This document shows positions 16,140 to 22,735 of a stretch of 42,419 bases of DNA, in pieces; position 1 is the stretch's first letter, and each line of letters opens with the position of its first letter. Position numbers and translations under genes: made by a program. Source of the DNA: Streptomyces sp. MH60. GTDB lineage: Bacteria; Actinomycetota; Actinomycetes; Streptomycetales; Streptomycetaceae. Below the pieces are notes generated by a model. The model saw only the letters and a list, made by a program, of their open reading frames with translations. It was not told the origin of the DNA and did not search any database. Location of the stretch: the NCBI RefSeq assembly GCF_002939385.1, contig NZ_MULI01000064.1, forward strand, positions 1-42,419. The letters run 5' to 3'.

Positions 16140-16437
16140 GCCTGTGCATGGTGGAGCGCCCGTGCCTGGGGCACCCGGGCGGCATGTCGGCAGAGGTTAT
16201 CGGATGCGGGGAACGCCGTGTTCACCGCCCGTTTCACGGTCGGTCGACGCCGCTTGCTCCCGCCTTTGCCGCGATCATCATCAGGGATGCGGGGCCCGCC
16301 CCACAAACCGCGCTCCCAGACCGGGCATCGCGGACATCACACTGTGTCGGCGGTCGCGCGCACAGGGTCAGGGCGCCCCTTGGCTACCGTGGGCGCCCCA
16401 AGGCGGAAGCCGCACCTCCGGATTCCTTCCAGCGCCC

Positions 16438-16464
16438 TGACCTGCGGAACGTTTTCGCAGGTCA
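16438..16464. promoter_or_regulatory. 27-bp palindrome upstream of zitB
   Basis: TGACCTGCG (16438-16446) and its exact complement CGCAGGTCA (16456-16464) flank a spacer that is itself nearly symmetrical (AACGTT core). Eleven of thirteen arm positions pair. It ends 7 bp before the Zur-like box. It may bind a dimeric regulator, serve as an upstream extension site for Zur multimers, or form an RNA hairpin. Confidence 0.5.
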
Positions 16465-16471
16465 GAGCAGA

Positions 16472-16486
16472 TGACAACGGTGTTCA
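16472..16486 (+). promoter_or_regulatory. Zur-like box upstream of zitB
   Basis: TGACAACGGTGTTCA is a 7-1-7 inverted repeat (5 of 7 pairs) differing at two positions from TGAAAACGGTTTTCA, an idealised actinobacterial Zur site. It lies 93 nt before the exporter start. From memory, Zur of S. coelicolor activates zitB when zinc is high by binding upstream of its promoter. The position here suits activation rather than repression. Confidence 0.6.
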
Positions 16487-16579
16487 GTGCCGCGTTGCCC
16501 GATACCCCCTACCCGTAGTTGACTGTCATCCGGGCGCCGGGACACCGGACGCCGGGACGCACAGGGAGGCGGCTTTCTC

Positions 16580-17518
16580 ATGGGGGCTGGGCACGATCAC
16601 GGGCACGCGCACGGCGGGCACGCCGGCGGGACGGCGACGGCCGCCTACCGGGGCAGGCTGCGGGCGGCGCTGGCGATCACCCTCACCGTCATGGTCGTCG
16701 AGATCGTCGGCGGGCTGCTCGCCGACTCGCTCGCGCTGATCGCCGACGCCGCGCACATGGCGACGGACGCCCTGGGGCTCGGCATGGCCCTGCTGGCCGT
16801 CCACTTCGCGAGCCGCCCGCCGAGCGACCGCCGCACCTTCGGCTACGCCCGCGCCGAGATCCTCGCCGCCCTGGCCAACTGTCTGCTGCTGCTCGGGGTC
16901 GGCGGTTACGTCCTGTACGAGGCGATCGACCGGTTCGTCACGCCGGCCGACACCGCGGGCGGCCCGACCGTCGTCTTCGGCGCGATCGGCCTGGTGGCGA
17001 ACATGGTGTCGCTGTCGCTGCTGATGCGCGGCCAGAAGGAGAGCCTGAACGTGCGGGGCGCCTTCCTGGAGGTGGCCGCCGACGCGCTGGGCTCCCTGGC
17101 GGTGATCGTCTCGGCGCTGGTGATCCTGGCCACGGGCTGGCAGCCGGCCGACCCGATCGCGTCGCTGCTCATCGGTCTGATGATCGTCCCGCGCACCTTG
17201 CGCCTGCTGCGCGAGACCCTGGACGTGCTCCTGGAGGCGGCTCCCAAGGGCGTGGACATCGCCGAGGTGCGCGCCCACCTACTGGCCCTGGACGGGGTCG
17301 AGGACGTGCACGACCTGCACGCGTGGACCATCACCTCGGGCCTGCCCGTGCTGTCGGCGCACGTGGTGGTGAACGGCGACGCGCTCAACGCGATCGGCCA
17401 CGAGAAGATGCTCCACGAGCTGCAGGGCTGCCTGGGCGACCACTTCGACGTGGAGCACTGCACCTTCCAGCTGGAGCCCAGCGGTCACGCGGAGCACGAG
17501 GCCCGGCTCTGCCACTGA
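16580..17518 (+). CDS. zitB: Zinc exporter of the cation diffusion facilitator family, ZitB
   Basis: A 312-residue CDF transporter exporting zinc in exchange for protons at the cytoplasmic membrane. The N-terminus is histidine-rich (GHDHGHAHGGHAGG). Six membrane segments follow. The transport-site motif in the second is H59/D63 (AAHMATDA); in the fifth it is E164/D168 (EVAADALGS), with glutamate where many zinc exporters have histidine. The cytoplasmic C-terminal domain contains HDLHAWTI and ends in more histidines (HAEHEARLCH). The ATG follows GGGAGG by about 9 nt. The Zur-like box upstream and adjacency to idi match S. coelicolor zitB as I remember it. Substrates other than zinc cannot be excluded from sequence. 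Confidence 0.85.
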   Translation: MGAGHDHGHAHGGHAGGTATAAYRGRLRAALAITLTVMVVEIVGGLLADSLALIADAAHMATDALGLGMALLAVHFASRPPSDRRTFGYARAEILAALANCLLLLGVGGYVLYEAIDRFVTPADTAGGPTVVFGAIGLVANMVSLSLLMRGQKESLNVRGAFLEVAADALGSLAVIVSALVILATGWQPADPIASLLIGLMIVPRTLRLLRETLDVLLEAAPKGVDIAEVRAHLLALDGVEDVHDLHAWTITSGLPVLSAHVVVNGDALNAIGHEKMLHELQGCLGDHFDVEHCTFQLEPSGHAEHEARLCH

Positions 17519-17589
17519 GCCGGGGCGGCACGGCGGACGACGGGGGCGCGCACGCACCGGCACGCGCCGCCGATCGCTCCGACGGAAGG

Positions 17590-17613
17590 GTTCCGGGGCC
17601 GCGGCCCGGGAAC
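17590..17613 (+). terminator. Hairpin terminator after zitB
   Basis: GTTCCGGGGC (17590-17599) pairs with GCCCGGGAAC (17604-17613) with a single mismatch and a four-base loop. It lies about 70 nt after the zitB stop and separates zitB from idi. There is no T-run. Confidence 0.55.
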
Positions 17614-17762
17614 GCTCACTCATCGGACCCCTGCTCGGCGTCCGGCCGGCCGCCCCCGGTGCCGACACGGGCCCGCGGGACATGCGGGTGTGCCGGGAAG
17701 TGCCGAGAGTGCCGGATTCGTACGGCACACTTGGGGCGCGAGGACCGATGTGAAGGATGGGT

Positions 17763-18356
17763 ATGCCGATCACTCCTGCCACCGCGACGCCCAGCTCGTC
17801 GAACGGCACCGCAGACGCGATTTTGCTGGAACTGGTCGACGAGAACGGCGTGACGATCGGCACCGCGGAGAAGCTCTCCGCGCACCAGCCGCCGGGGCGG
17901 CTGCACCGCGCCTTCTCCGTGTTCCTCTTCGACGAGCGGGGGCGGCTGCTGATCCAGCAGCGGGCCCTGGGCAAGTACCACTCCCCCGGCGTGTGGTCGA
18001 ACACCTGCTGCGGCCACCCCTACCCCGGCGAGGCGCCGTTCGCCGCGGCGGCCCGGCGGACGTTCGAGGAGCTGGGGGTGTCGCCCTCCCTGCTCGCCGA
18101 GGCGGGCACGGTGCGCTACAACCACCCGGACCCGGCCTCGGGGCTGGTCGAGCAGGAGTACAACCACCTCTTCGTCGGCCTGGTGCAGGCCGAGCCGCGC
18201 CCGGACCCGGAGGAGGTGGCGGACACGGTCTTCGTGTCCCCGGCGGAGCTGACCGAGCGGCACGCGCGGGACACCTTCTCGGCGTGGTTCATGACGGTGC
18301 TGGACGCGGCCCGGCCGGCCGTCCGCGAGCTGACGGGCCCGTCCGCGGGCTGGTGA
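17763..18356 (+). CDS. idi: Isopentenyl-diphosphate delta-isomerase, type I
   Basis: A 197-residue Nudix-fold enzyme that interconverts IPP and DMAPP in the cytosol. The catalytic cysteine is C83 (NTCCGHP), the catalytic glutamates E130 and E132 (VEQEYNH), and the metal ligands H41, H48 and H85. I chose the ATG at 17763 because GAAGG stands 6 nt before it; the ATG two codons upstream is badly spaced. The protein then begins MPITPATATP, as in S. coelicolor. It is probably a single-gene unit after the zitB terminator. Its closeness to the hopanoid operon suggests a shared role in isoprenoid supply, though it is not in that operon. Its stop lies next to the convergent ATPase gene. Confidence 0.96.
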   Translation: MPITPATATPSSSNGTADAILLELVDENGVTIGTAEKLSAHQPPGRLHRAFSVFLFDERGRLLIQQRALGKYHSPGVWSNTCCGHPYPGEAPFAAAARRTFEELGVSPSLLAEAGTVRYNHPDPASGLVEQEYNHLFVGLVQAEPRPDPEEVADTVFVSPAELTERHARDTFSAWFMTVLDAARPAVRELTGPSAGW

Positions 18357-18357
18357 C

Positions 18358-18810
18358 CTAGCGCGCGGCGTGCTTGAGCGGCAGGGCGGCCCAGATCACC
18401 TTGCCGCCGCTCGCGGTGTGGGCCACGTCGCAGGCCCCGCCCGCCTCCCGGGTGATCTCACGGACCAGGAGCAGGCCGCGCCCGCCGGTGCGGCCGTGGT
18501 CGGTCTCCAGGGCGGTCGGACGGTAGGGGTGGTCGTCCTCCACGGCCACCCGCACCCACTCGGGTCCGACGGCGACCTCCACGGCGAGCACCGGCGAGAG
18601 CACCGCCGCGTGCCGGACCGCGTTCGTGACCAGTTCCGAGACGATCAGCAGCAGGGCCTGGGTCACGTCGTCGGAGACCGGCACGCCCTGGCGGGTCAGC
18701 AGGTCGCGCACGGCATGCCGGGCCTGCGGCACCGAGGCGTCCACGGCGGGGGCGGTGAACCGCCAGACACCTTCGTACGGCAGCGGCCCGGCGGGCCCGG
18801 TCTCGTCCAT
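18358..18810 (-). CDS. RsbW/SpoIIAB-like histidine-kinase-fold ATP-binding protein
   Basis: About 150 residues of a stand-alone GHKL ATPase domain. The N-box is SELVTNAVRHA and the G2 region TGGRGLLLVRE. The first glycine box is reduced (VEDDHPYRPTALE). Such proteins are numerous in Streptomyces; characterised ones are anti-sigma or anti-anti-sigma kinases, but most are unassigned. The start is uncertain: the ATG at 18810 has AGGGGTGG 10 nt upstream, while a GTG at 18843 would add 11 residues. A 5-bp inverted repeat (GTGTT/AACAC) lies just upstream near 18856-18868. The gene is convergent with idi, with a one-base gap. No partner gene is adjacent. Confidence 0.8.
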   Translation of the reverse strand: MDETGPAGPLPYEGVWRFTAPAVDASVPQARHAVRDLLTRQGVPVSDDVTQALLLIVSELVTNAVRHAAVLSPVLAVEVAVGPEWVRVAVEDDHPYRPTALETDHGRTGGRGLLLVREITREAGGACDVAHTASGGKVIWAALPLKHAAR

Positions 18811-18992
18811 CGTCCGGTCGCCACCCCTGGGATCGATTGTCACCACACCCCCGAGTGTTGGTAACACACCGCGCCGCCCCGGACGCCTGAACACAAGTCA
18901 GCAGGTATCGAGCGATTTCTGATCGTTGGCGCATGACACGGGACCGTTCCTGACCCGCCTGCCCGGCCGCCGGCCGCGCCGGGGCCGGTGGA

Positions 18993-18998
18993 TAACAT
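18993..18998 (+). promoter_or_regulatory. -10 element of a probable leaderless transcript (crotonase gene)
   Basis: TAACAT fits the TAnnnT -10 pattern and lies 7 nt before the ATG at 19006. There is no well-spaced ribosome site. This places the transcript start at or next to the A of the ATG. Confidence 0.5.
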
Positions 18999-19005
18999 CC
19001 GGCCC

Positions 19006-19761
19006 ATGGAGCCGCAGCTGCTGCACCGGGTCGCCGACTCGGTCGCCACCGTCGTCGTCCACCACCCGGCCAAGCGCAACGCCATGACGGCCGCGATGTG
19101 GCGGGCGCTGCCCCGCGTCCTCGACGACCTGGCCGCCGATCCCGGGGTGCGGGCGCTGGTGCTGACCGGCGAGGGCGCGACCTTCTGCGCCGGTGCCGAC
19201 ATCTCGGCCCTGCGCGAGTCGGCCGAGGAGGCACAGGGCTTGGCGGTGCGGGCCGAGGAGGCTCTCGCCGCCTTCCCCAAGCCGACGCTCGCCGCGGTCC
19301 GGGGGCACTGCGTGGGCGGCGGGGCGCAGCTGGCGGCGGCGTGCGACCTGCGGTTCGCCGAGGAGACGGCCCTGTTCGGCGTGACCCCGGCCAAGCTGGG
19401 GGTGGTGTATCCGGCGTCCGCCACCCGGCGGCTGGTGGCGTTGACGGGGCCCGCCACCGCGAAGTACCTGCTGTTCAGCGGGGAGTTGATCGACGCCGCA
19501 CGGGCGCTGCGCACCGGTCTGGTGGACGAGGTGCTGCCGGAGGGCGAACTGGGCAAGCGGGTGGCGGAGTTCACCCGGGTGCTGGCGTCCCGCTCGCTGC
19601 TGACCCAGGCGGCGGCGAAGGAGTTCGCGAACGGGCGCACGGACCGGGACGCCCACTGGGCCGCGCAGGCGCGCGGCAGCGGCGACACCGCGGAGGGGGT
19701 CGCCGCCTTCCTGGAGCGCAGGCAGCCGCGTTTCGGCTGGAGCGGGCCTACGTCAGGGTGA
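19006..19761 (+). CDS. Enoyl-CoA hydratase/isomerase family protein lacking the usual catalytic glutamates
   Basis: A 251-residue crotonase-fold protein. The oxyanion-hole segments are FCAGADIS and HCVGGGAQLA. In mammalian enoyl-CoA hydratase the two catalytic glutamates are Glu144 (GGGCE) and Glu164 (PE...LG). Here those positions read Gln (GGGAQ) and Pro (VTPAKLG). Ordinary hydration is therefore doubtful, and an isomerase, thioesterase or decarboxylase-like activity is possible. The start at the ATG (19006) is supported by a -10 element 7 nt upstream, suggesting a leaderless message; an in-frame GTG at 18988 is an alternative. The 3' end overlaps the convergent DJ-1 gene by 14 bases. It sits away from the beta-oxidation operon at the right end. 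Confidence 0.85.
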   Translation: MEPQLLHRVADSVATVVVHHPAKRNAMTAAMWRALPRVLDDLAADPGVRALVLTGEGATFCAGADISALRESAEEAQGLAVRAEEALAAFPKPTLAAVRGHCVGGGAQLAAACDLRFAEETALFGVTPAKLGVVYPASATRRLVALTGPATAKYLLFSGELIDAARALRTGLVDEVLPEGELGKRVAEFTRVLASRSLLTQAAAKEFANGRTDRDAHWAAQARGSGDTAEGVAAFLERRQPRFGWSGPTSG

Positions 19762-20383
19762 AGCGGTTCCCGGTGCGGAACTCCTCGACGAGCCGGGCGG
19801 GCGCCTTCTCGGGGGAACCCGCGTCGTAGGGCGGCCGCGGGTCGTACTCGGTCAGCAGCTGCACCGCCTGGGCGTGCTCGTCGCCGGCGATCCGGCCGAC
19901 CAGGGTGAGTGCCATGTCGATGCCGGCGGAGACGCCGGCCGCGGTGACGTACTTGCCGTCGGTGACGACCCGTTCCCCGGTCGGCTCGGCGCCGTGCCGC
20001 TTCAGGAGGTCCAGGGCCAGCCAGTGCGAGGTGGCGCGGCGGCCGCTCAGCAGGCCCGCGGCGCCGAGCAGCAGCGAGCCCGAGCAGACCGAGGTGGTCC
20101 AGGTACTGGTGGCGTCGGCGGCGCGCAGCCAGTCCAGCAGGGCCTCGTTGTCCATCTGCGCGTCCTGGCCCGGGCCGCCCGGGACGACGACGACATCCGG
20201 GGCGGGCCGGTCCGCCAGGGTCCGGTCGGCGGTGAGCGCCAGGCTCCCCGTGTCGTTGCGGACGGGGCCGGTCCGCTCGGCGACGAAGACGGTCTCGGCG
20301 TCCGGAACGCGGCTCATGATCTCGTACGGGCCCACGGCGTCGAGGGCGGTGAAGCGGTCGAAGAGGACGATGGCGATCTGCAC
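19748..20383 (-). CDS. DJ-1/PfpI family protein, isonitrile hydratase-like
   Basis: A 211-residue class I glutamine amidotransferase-like protein. The nucleophile elbow is TSVCSGSLLLGAAGLL, with the cysteine near residue 98, and an acidic residue is expected early (FDRFTALDAVGPYE). That start and the SHWLALDLL segment resemble isonitrile hydratase (InhA) and related DJ-1 enzymes. The ATG at 20383 has GGGAGGAAA upstream. It follows the GlxA-type regulator by 48 nt on the same strand, so the two may form one transcript. The substrate is unknown; deglycase or hydratase activities are both possible. Confidence 0.82.
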   Translation of the reverse strand: MQIAIVLFDRFTALDAVGPYEIMSRVPDAETVFVAERTGPVRNDTGSLALTADRTLADRPAPDVVVVPGGPGQDAQMDNEALLDWLRAADATSTWTTSVCSGSLLLGAAGLLSGRRATSHWLALDLLKRHGAEPTGERVVTDGKYVTAAGVSAGIDMALTLVGRIAGDEHAQAVQLLTEYDPRPPYDAGSPEKAPARLVEEFRTGNRFTLT

Positions 20384-20431
20384 GTGTTTCCTCCCGGGGT
20401 CGGTCGGTGGACGGTGGTGCGGTGACGGGCG

Positions 20432-21400
20432 TCAGTGGGCCGGGACGGGGCGGAAGCGGCGGCGGTACTCCGCGGGTGAGGCGCCGAGGGCCTTGACGAA
20501 GGCGCGGCGCATGGCCTCCGGCGTGCCGTAGCCGCTGGCGCGGGAGACCTCCTCGACGCCGTCGCCGGTGTCCTCCAGGAGCCTGCGGGCGTGCTCCAGG
20601 CGGACCCGGTCGACGTACCGGCCCGGTGTCGTGCCGGTCTCCGCCCGGAAGGCGCGGGCGAAGTGGCGCGGCGAGAGGCTGGCGCGGGCGGCGAGGGACT
20701 CCACGCTCAGGTCGGCGCCGGGGTGCTCGGTGATCCACTGCTGCACGTCGCGCAGCGGTTCCCGGCGTGCGGTCTGAGCGGCCAGCTGGGCGCTGAACTG
20801 GGCCTGGTTCCCCGGCCTGCGCAGGAACACCACCAGGTGCCGGGCGACGGTCAGGGCGACGTCCCGGCCCAGGTCCTCCTCCACCAGCGCGAGGGAGAGG
20901 TCGATGCCGGAGGTGACGCCGGCGGAGGTGGAGACCTTCCCGTCCCGGATGTAGATGGGGTCGGGATCGACGTCCACGGCCGGGTGGTCGCGGGCGAGCC
21001 GGCCGCTGTAGGCCCAGTGGGTGGTGGCACGGCGGCCGTCCAGCAGCCCCGCCCGGGCCAGCAGGATCGCCCCGGTGCAGACGGAGACCAGACGCCGGGC
21101 GCCGGGTCCGTGCTCGCGCAGCCAGCCGATCAGGCGCGGGTCGGGGTTCCGCGAGCCCTGGCCGCCGGGGACCACCAGCGTGTCCGGTGCCGGCCCGTCG
21201 CCGAGTGCCTGGTCCGGTACGACGGTCAGACCGCTGGAGGTGCGCACGGGAGCCCCGTGCAGGGAGGCCGTGCGGATGCGGTAGGTGCCCGGCGTGTGCG
21301 TCTCCGCGCCCGCGAAGACCTCCACGGGGCCGGTGACATCGAGGCTCTGGACGTCGTCGAAGAGGAGCACCAGAACGGTTCGGCCGGTTCGCTGTGCCAT
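20432..21400 (-). CDS. GlxA-type AraC-family transcriptional regulator with DJ-1 sensor domain
   Basis: A 322-residue regulator. The N-terminal 170 residues form a DJ-1/PfpI domain (FDDVQSLDVTGPVEVF; VSVCTGAILLARAGLL with a cysteine). The C-terminal 100 residues form a double helix-turn-helix of AraC type (LAARASLSPRHFARAFR and the region before SPAEYRRRFRP). Homologues, such as arginine-catabolism regulators, sense small metabolites through the DJ-1 domain. It precedes a DJ-1 enzyme gene, its likely target. The ATG at 21400 lacks a clear ribosome site; AAGAAT lies 7 nt upstream on its strand, so a leaderless start is possible. It is divergent from the SCO6745-family gene with 114 bp between. 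Confidence 0.87.
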   Translation of the reverse strand: MAQRTGRTVLVLLFDDVQSLDVTGPVEVFAGAETHTPGTYRIRTASLHGAPVRTSSGLTVVPDQALGDGPAPDTLVVPGGQGSRNPDPRLIGWLREHGPGARRLVSVCTGAILLARAGLLDGRRATTHWAYSGRLARDHPAVDVDPDPIYIRDGKVSTSAGVTSGIDLSLALVEEDLGRDVALTVARHLVVFLRRPGNQAQFSAQLAAQTARREPLRDVQQWITEHPGADLSVESLAARASLSPRHFARAFRAETGTTPGRYVDRVRLEHARRLLEDTGDGVEEVSRASGYGTPEAMRRAFVKALGASPAEYRRRFRPVPAH

Positions 21401-21501
21401 GCCGTTGATTCTTGGCCCCGCCGCGGTACGTCCGCAATGACGAGAACCCCACCTTTCCTGCCGTCCACCGCACCGGCCCGGACGACGTACTGAGCGGTTG
21501 G

Positions 21502-21507
21502 TAACGT
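21502..21507 (+). promoter_or_regulatory. -10 element of a probable leaderless transcript (SCO6745-family gene)
   Basis: TAACGT lies 7 nt before the ATG at 21515, preceded by CGGTTGG. No ribosome site is present. The same hexamer and a similar upstream base pattern occur before the D-amino-acid oxidase gene. Confidence 0.5.
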
Positions 21508-21514
21508 GCGTGGC

Positions 21515-22384
21515 ATGACGACTGCCGCCATCGACGCACGCGCGGGCCGCCGCTGCCACAACGCACTCAACTCCCTGCACTCGACGCACTACTTCTCGCC
21601 CGACCTGGGGCGGGAGCTGGGCGCTCTCGGGGTCACCGACGCCCGTGCCGTCAACTTCGCGGTGCGCGCCGCCGCGCTGGGTCCGGTGGGCGCCGGTGCC
21701 GTGACGGCGGCGTTCTACAACTACAAGCACGACCTCGTCGCCCGGCACGTGCCCGCGGTGTGGGAGAAGGTCACGCCGGAGCAGGCGCTGGCGGGGCGCG
21801 TGCGCGCCGTCGACGCGACACTGCGCCGTCTGCTGGGCGAGGAGGCCGTGGCGTCGGCCGAGATGGCGGAGGCGGCCGAGCTGGCCCTGCGCGCCGCCGA
21901 GGGCTGTTCCCGCAGCGCCCGCCCGCTCTATTCGGCCCACGCGGACCTGCCCGTGCCCGACGCCCCCCACCTGGCGCTCTGGCACGCCGCGACGCTGCTG
22001 CGCGAGCACCGCGGCGACGGCCACCTCGCCGCGCTGATGACCGCGGGCCTGGACGGCCTGGAGGCGCTGGTGACGCACACGGCGACCGGCAAGGGCATGG
22101 CACCGAAGTGGATCTTCACCACCCGGGGCTGGACCCGGGAGGAGTGGGACGCGGCCGCGGGCCGGCTGCGCGAGCGCGGGCTGGTCGACGCGGCCGGCGA
22201 GCTGACCGAGGAGGGTACGGCCCTGCGCGAGGGGATCGAGCGGGAGACGGACCGGCTGGACACGGCCCCGTACGCGCACCTGGGCGCGGAGGGTGTGGCA
22301 CGTCTGACGGAACTCGGGACGGCCTTCGCGCGTAAGGCGCTCGGTGCGGGCGCCTTCCCGGCGGACCTGCTCGCCAAGCGCTGA
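21515..22384 (+). CDS. SCO6745-family protein, SalK-like, function unknown
   Basis: A 289-residue soluble, mostly helical protein. It begins MTTAAIDARAGRRCHNALNS and contains HSTHYFSPD and FYNYKHDLV, features I associate with the SCO6745/SalK family of actinobacteria. The C-terminal third (FTTRGWTREEWDAAAGRLRERGLVD followed by LTEEGTALREGIE) looks like a winged-helix region, which may mean DNA binding or only a structural domain. No catalytic motif is clear; several histidines near the start could bind metal or haem. The start is supported by a -10 hexamer 7 nt upstream. It is divergent from the GlxA-type regulator. The function is not established. Confidence 0.8.
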   Translation: MTTAAIDARAGRRCHNALNSLHSTHYFSPDLGRELGALGVTDARAVNFAVRAAALGPVGAGAVTAAFYNYKHDLVARHVPAVWEKVTPEQALAGRVRAVDATLRRLLGEEAVASAEMAEAAELALRAAEGCSRSARPLYSAHADLPVPDAPHLALWHAATLLREHRGDGHLAALMTAGLDGLEALVTHTATGKGMAPKWIFTTRGWTREEWDAAAGRLRERGLVDAAGELTEEGTALREGIERETDRLDTAPYAHLGAEGVARLTELGTAFARKALGAGAFPADLLAKR

Positions 22385-22450
22385 CGACACGCCCGGGTTC
22401 GGACGGAGTGTACGGACAGGCATGCGAGGCCGCGACCGAGGTACCCGTAA

Positions 22451-22477
22451 GTCTCCCGGCCGGGGCGGCCGGGAGAC
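22451..22477 (+). terminator. Strong hairpin between the SCO6745-family gene and the LPFR gene
   Basis: GTCTCCCGGCC (22451-22461) and its exact complement (22467-22477) flank a five-base loop. It is 66 nt after the SCO6745-family stop and ends 14 nt before the LPFR start. It may end the upstream transcript or, if read through, sit in the LPFR leader just before its ribosome site. Confidence 0.6.
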
Positions 22478-22491
22478 GAAAGGGGCTACCC

Positions 22492-22623
22492 GTGTTCCGT
22501 GCCATCGCAGACGTTCTGCGCCAGATCGGTGGAGCGATCGCCACCGTGGTGACGCTTCCCTTCCGGGCCCTGGCCCGGCTCTTCGGCGGGGCCTCGTCCT
22601 CCACCCGGAGCCGCAGGGTCTGA
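22492..22623 (+). CDS. LPFR-motif small protein
   Basis: A 43-codon gene beginning at a GTG with AAAGGGG 6 nt upstream. The peptide starts FRAIADVLRQIGGAIATVV after the initiator, then LPFRALARLFGG, and ends in a Ser/Arg-rich tail. The first 25 residues form a hydrophobic or amphipathic helix, so membrane association is likely. The LPFR core matches a small-protein family of Streptomyces that I remember under that name; its role is unknown. It stands alone between the strong hairpin upstream and tex, 112 nt downstream. The good ribosome site and codon-position GC pattern support a real gene. Confidence 0.72.
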   Translation: MFRAIADVLRQIGGAIATVVTLPFRALARLFGGASSSTRSRRV

Positions 22624-22735
22624 TCCGGGCCCCTCTCGTCGGTCGCGACCGGCCCGGACGGCGCCCTGATCCCCGATTGTCGGTGTCACCTGCCACAATT
22701 GCCGCGCAACCTCAGTGAGAAGGCGGTACGGCATC

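Noticed and set aside
16519..16524. TTGACT as a -35 element of zitB
   Set aside because: No TAnnnT hexamer lies 16-19 nt downstream.
16535..16558. Two copies of CGCCGGGAC 15 bp apart before zitB
   Set aside because: Short GC-rich repeats of this length are expected by chance in such sequence.
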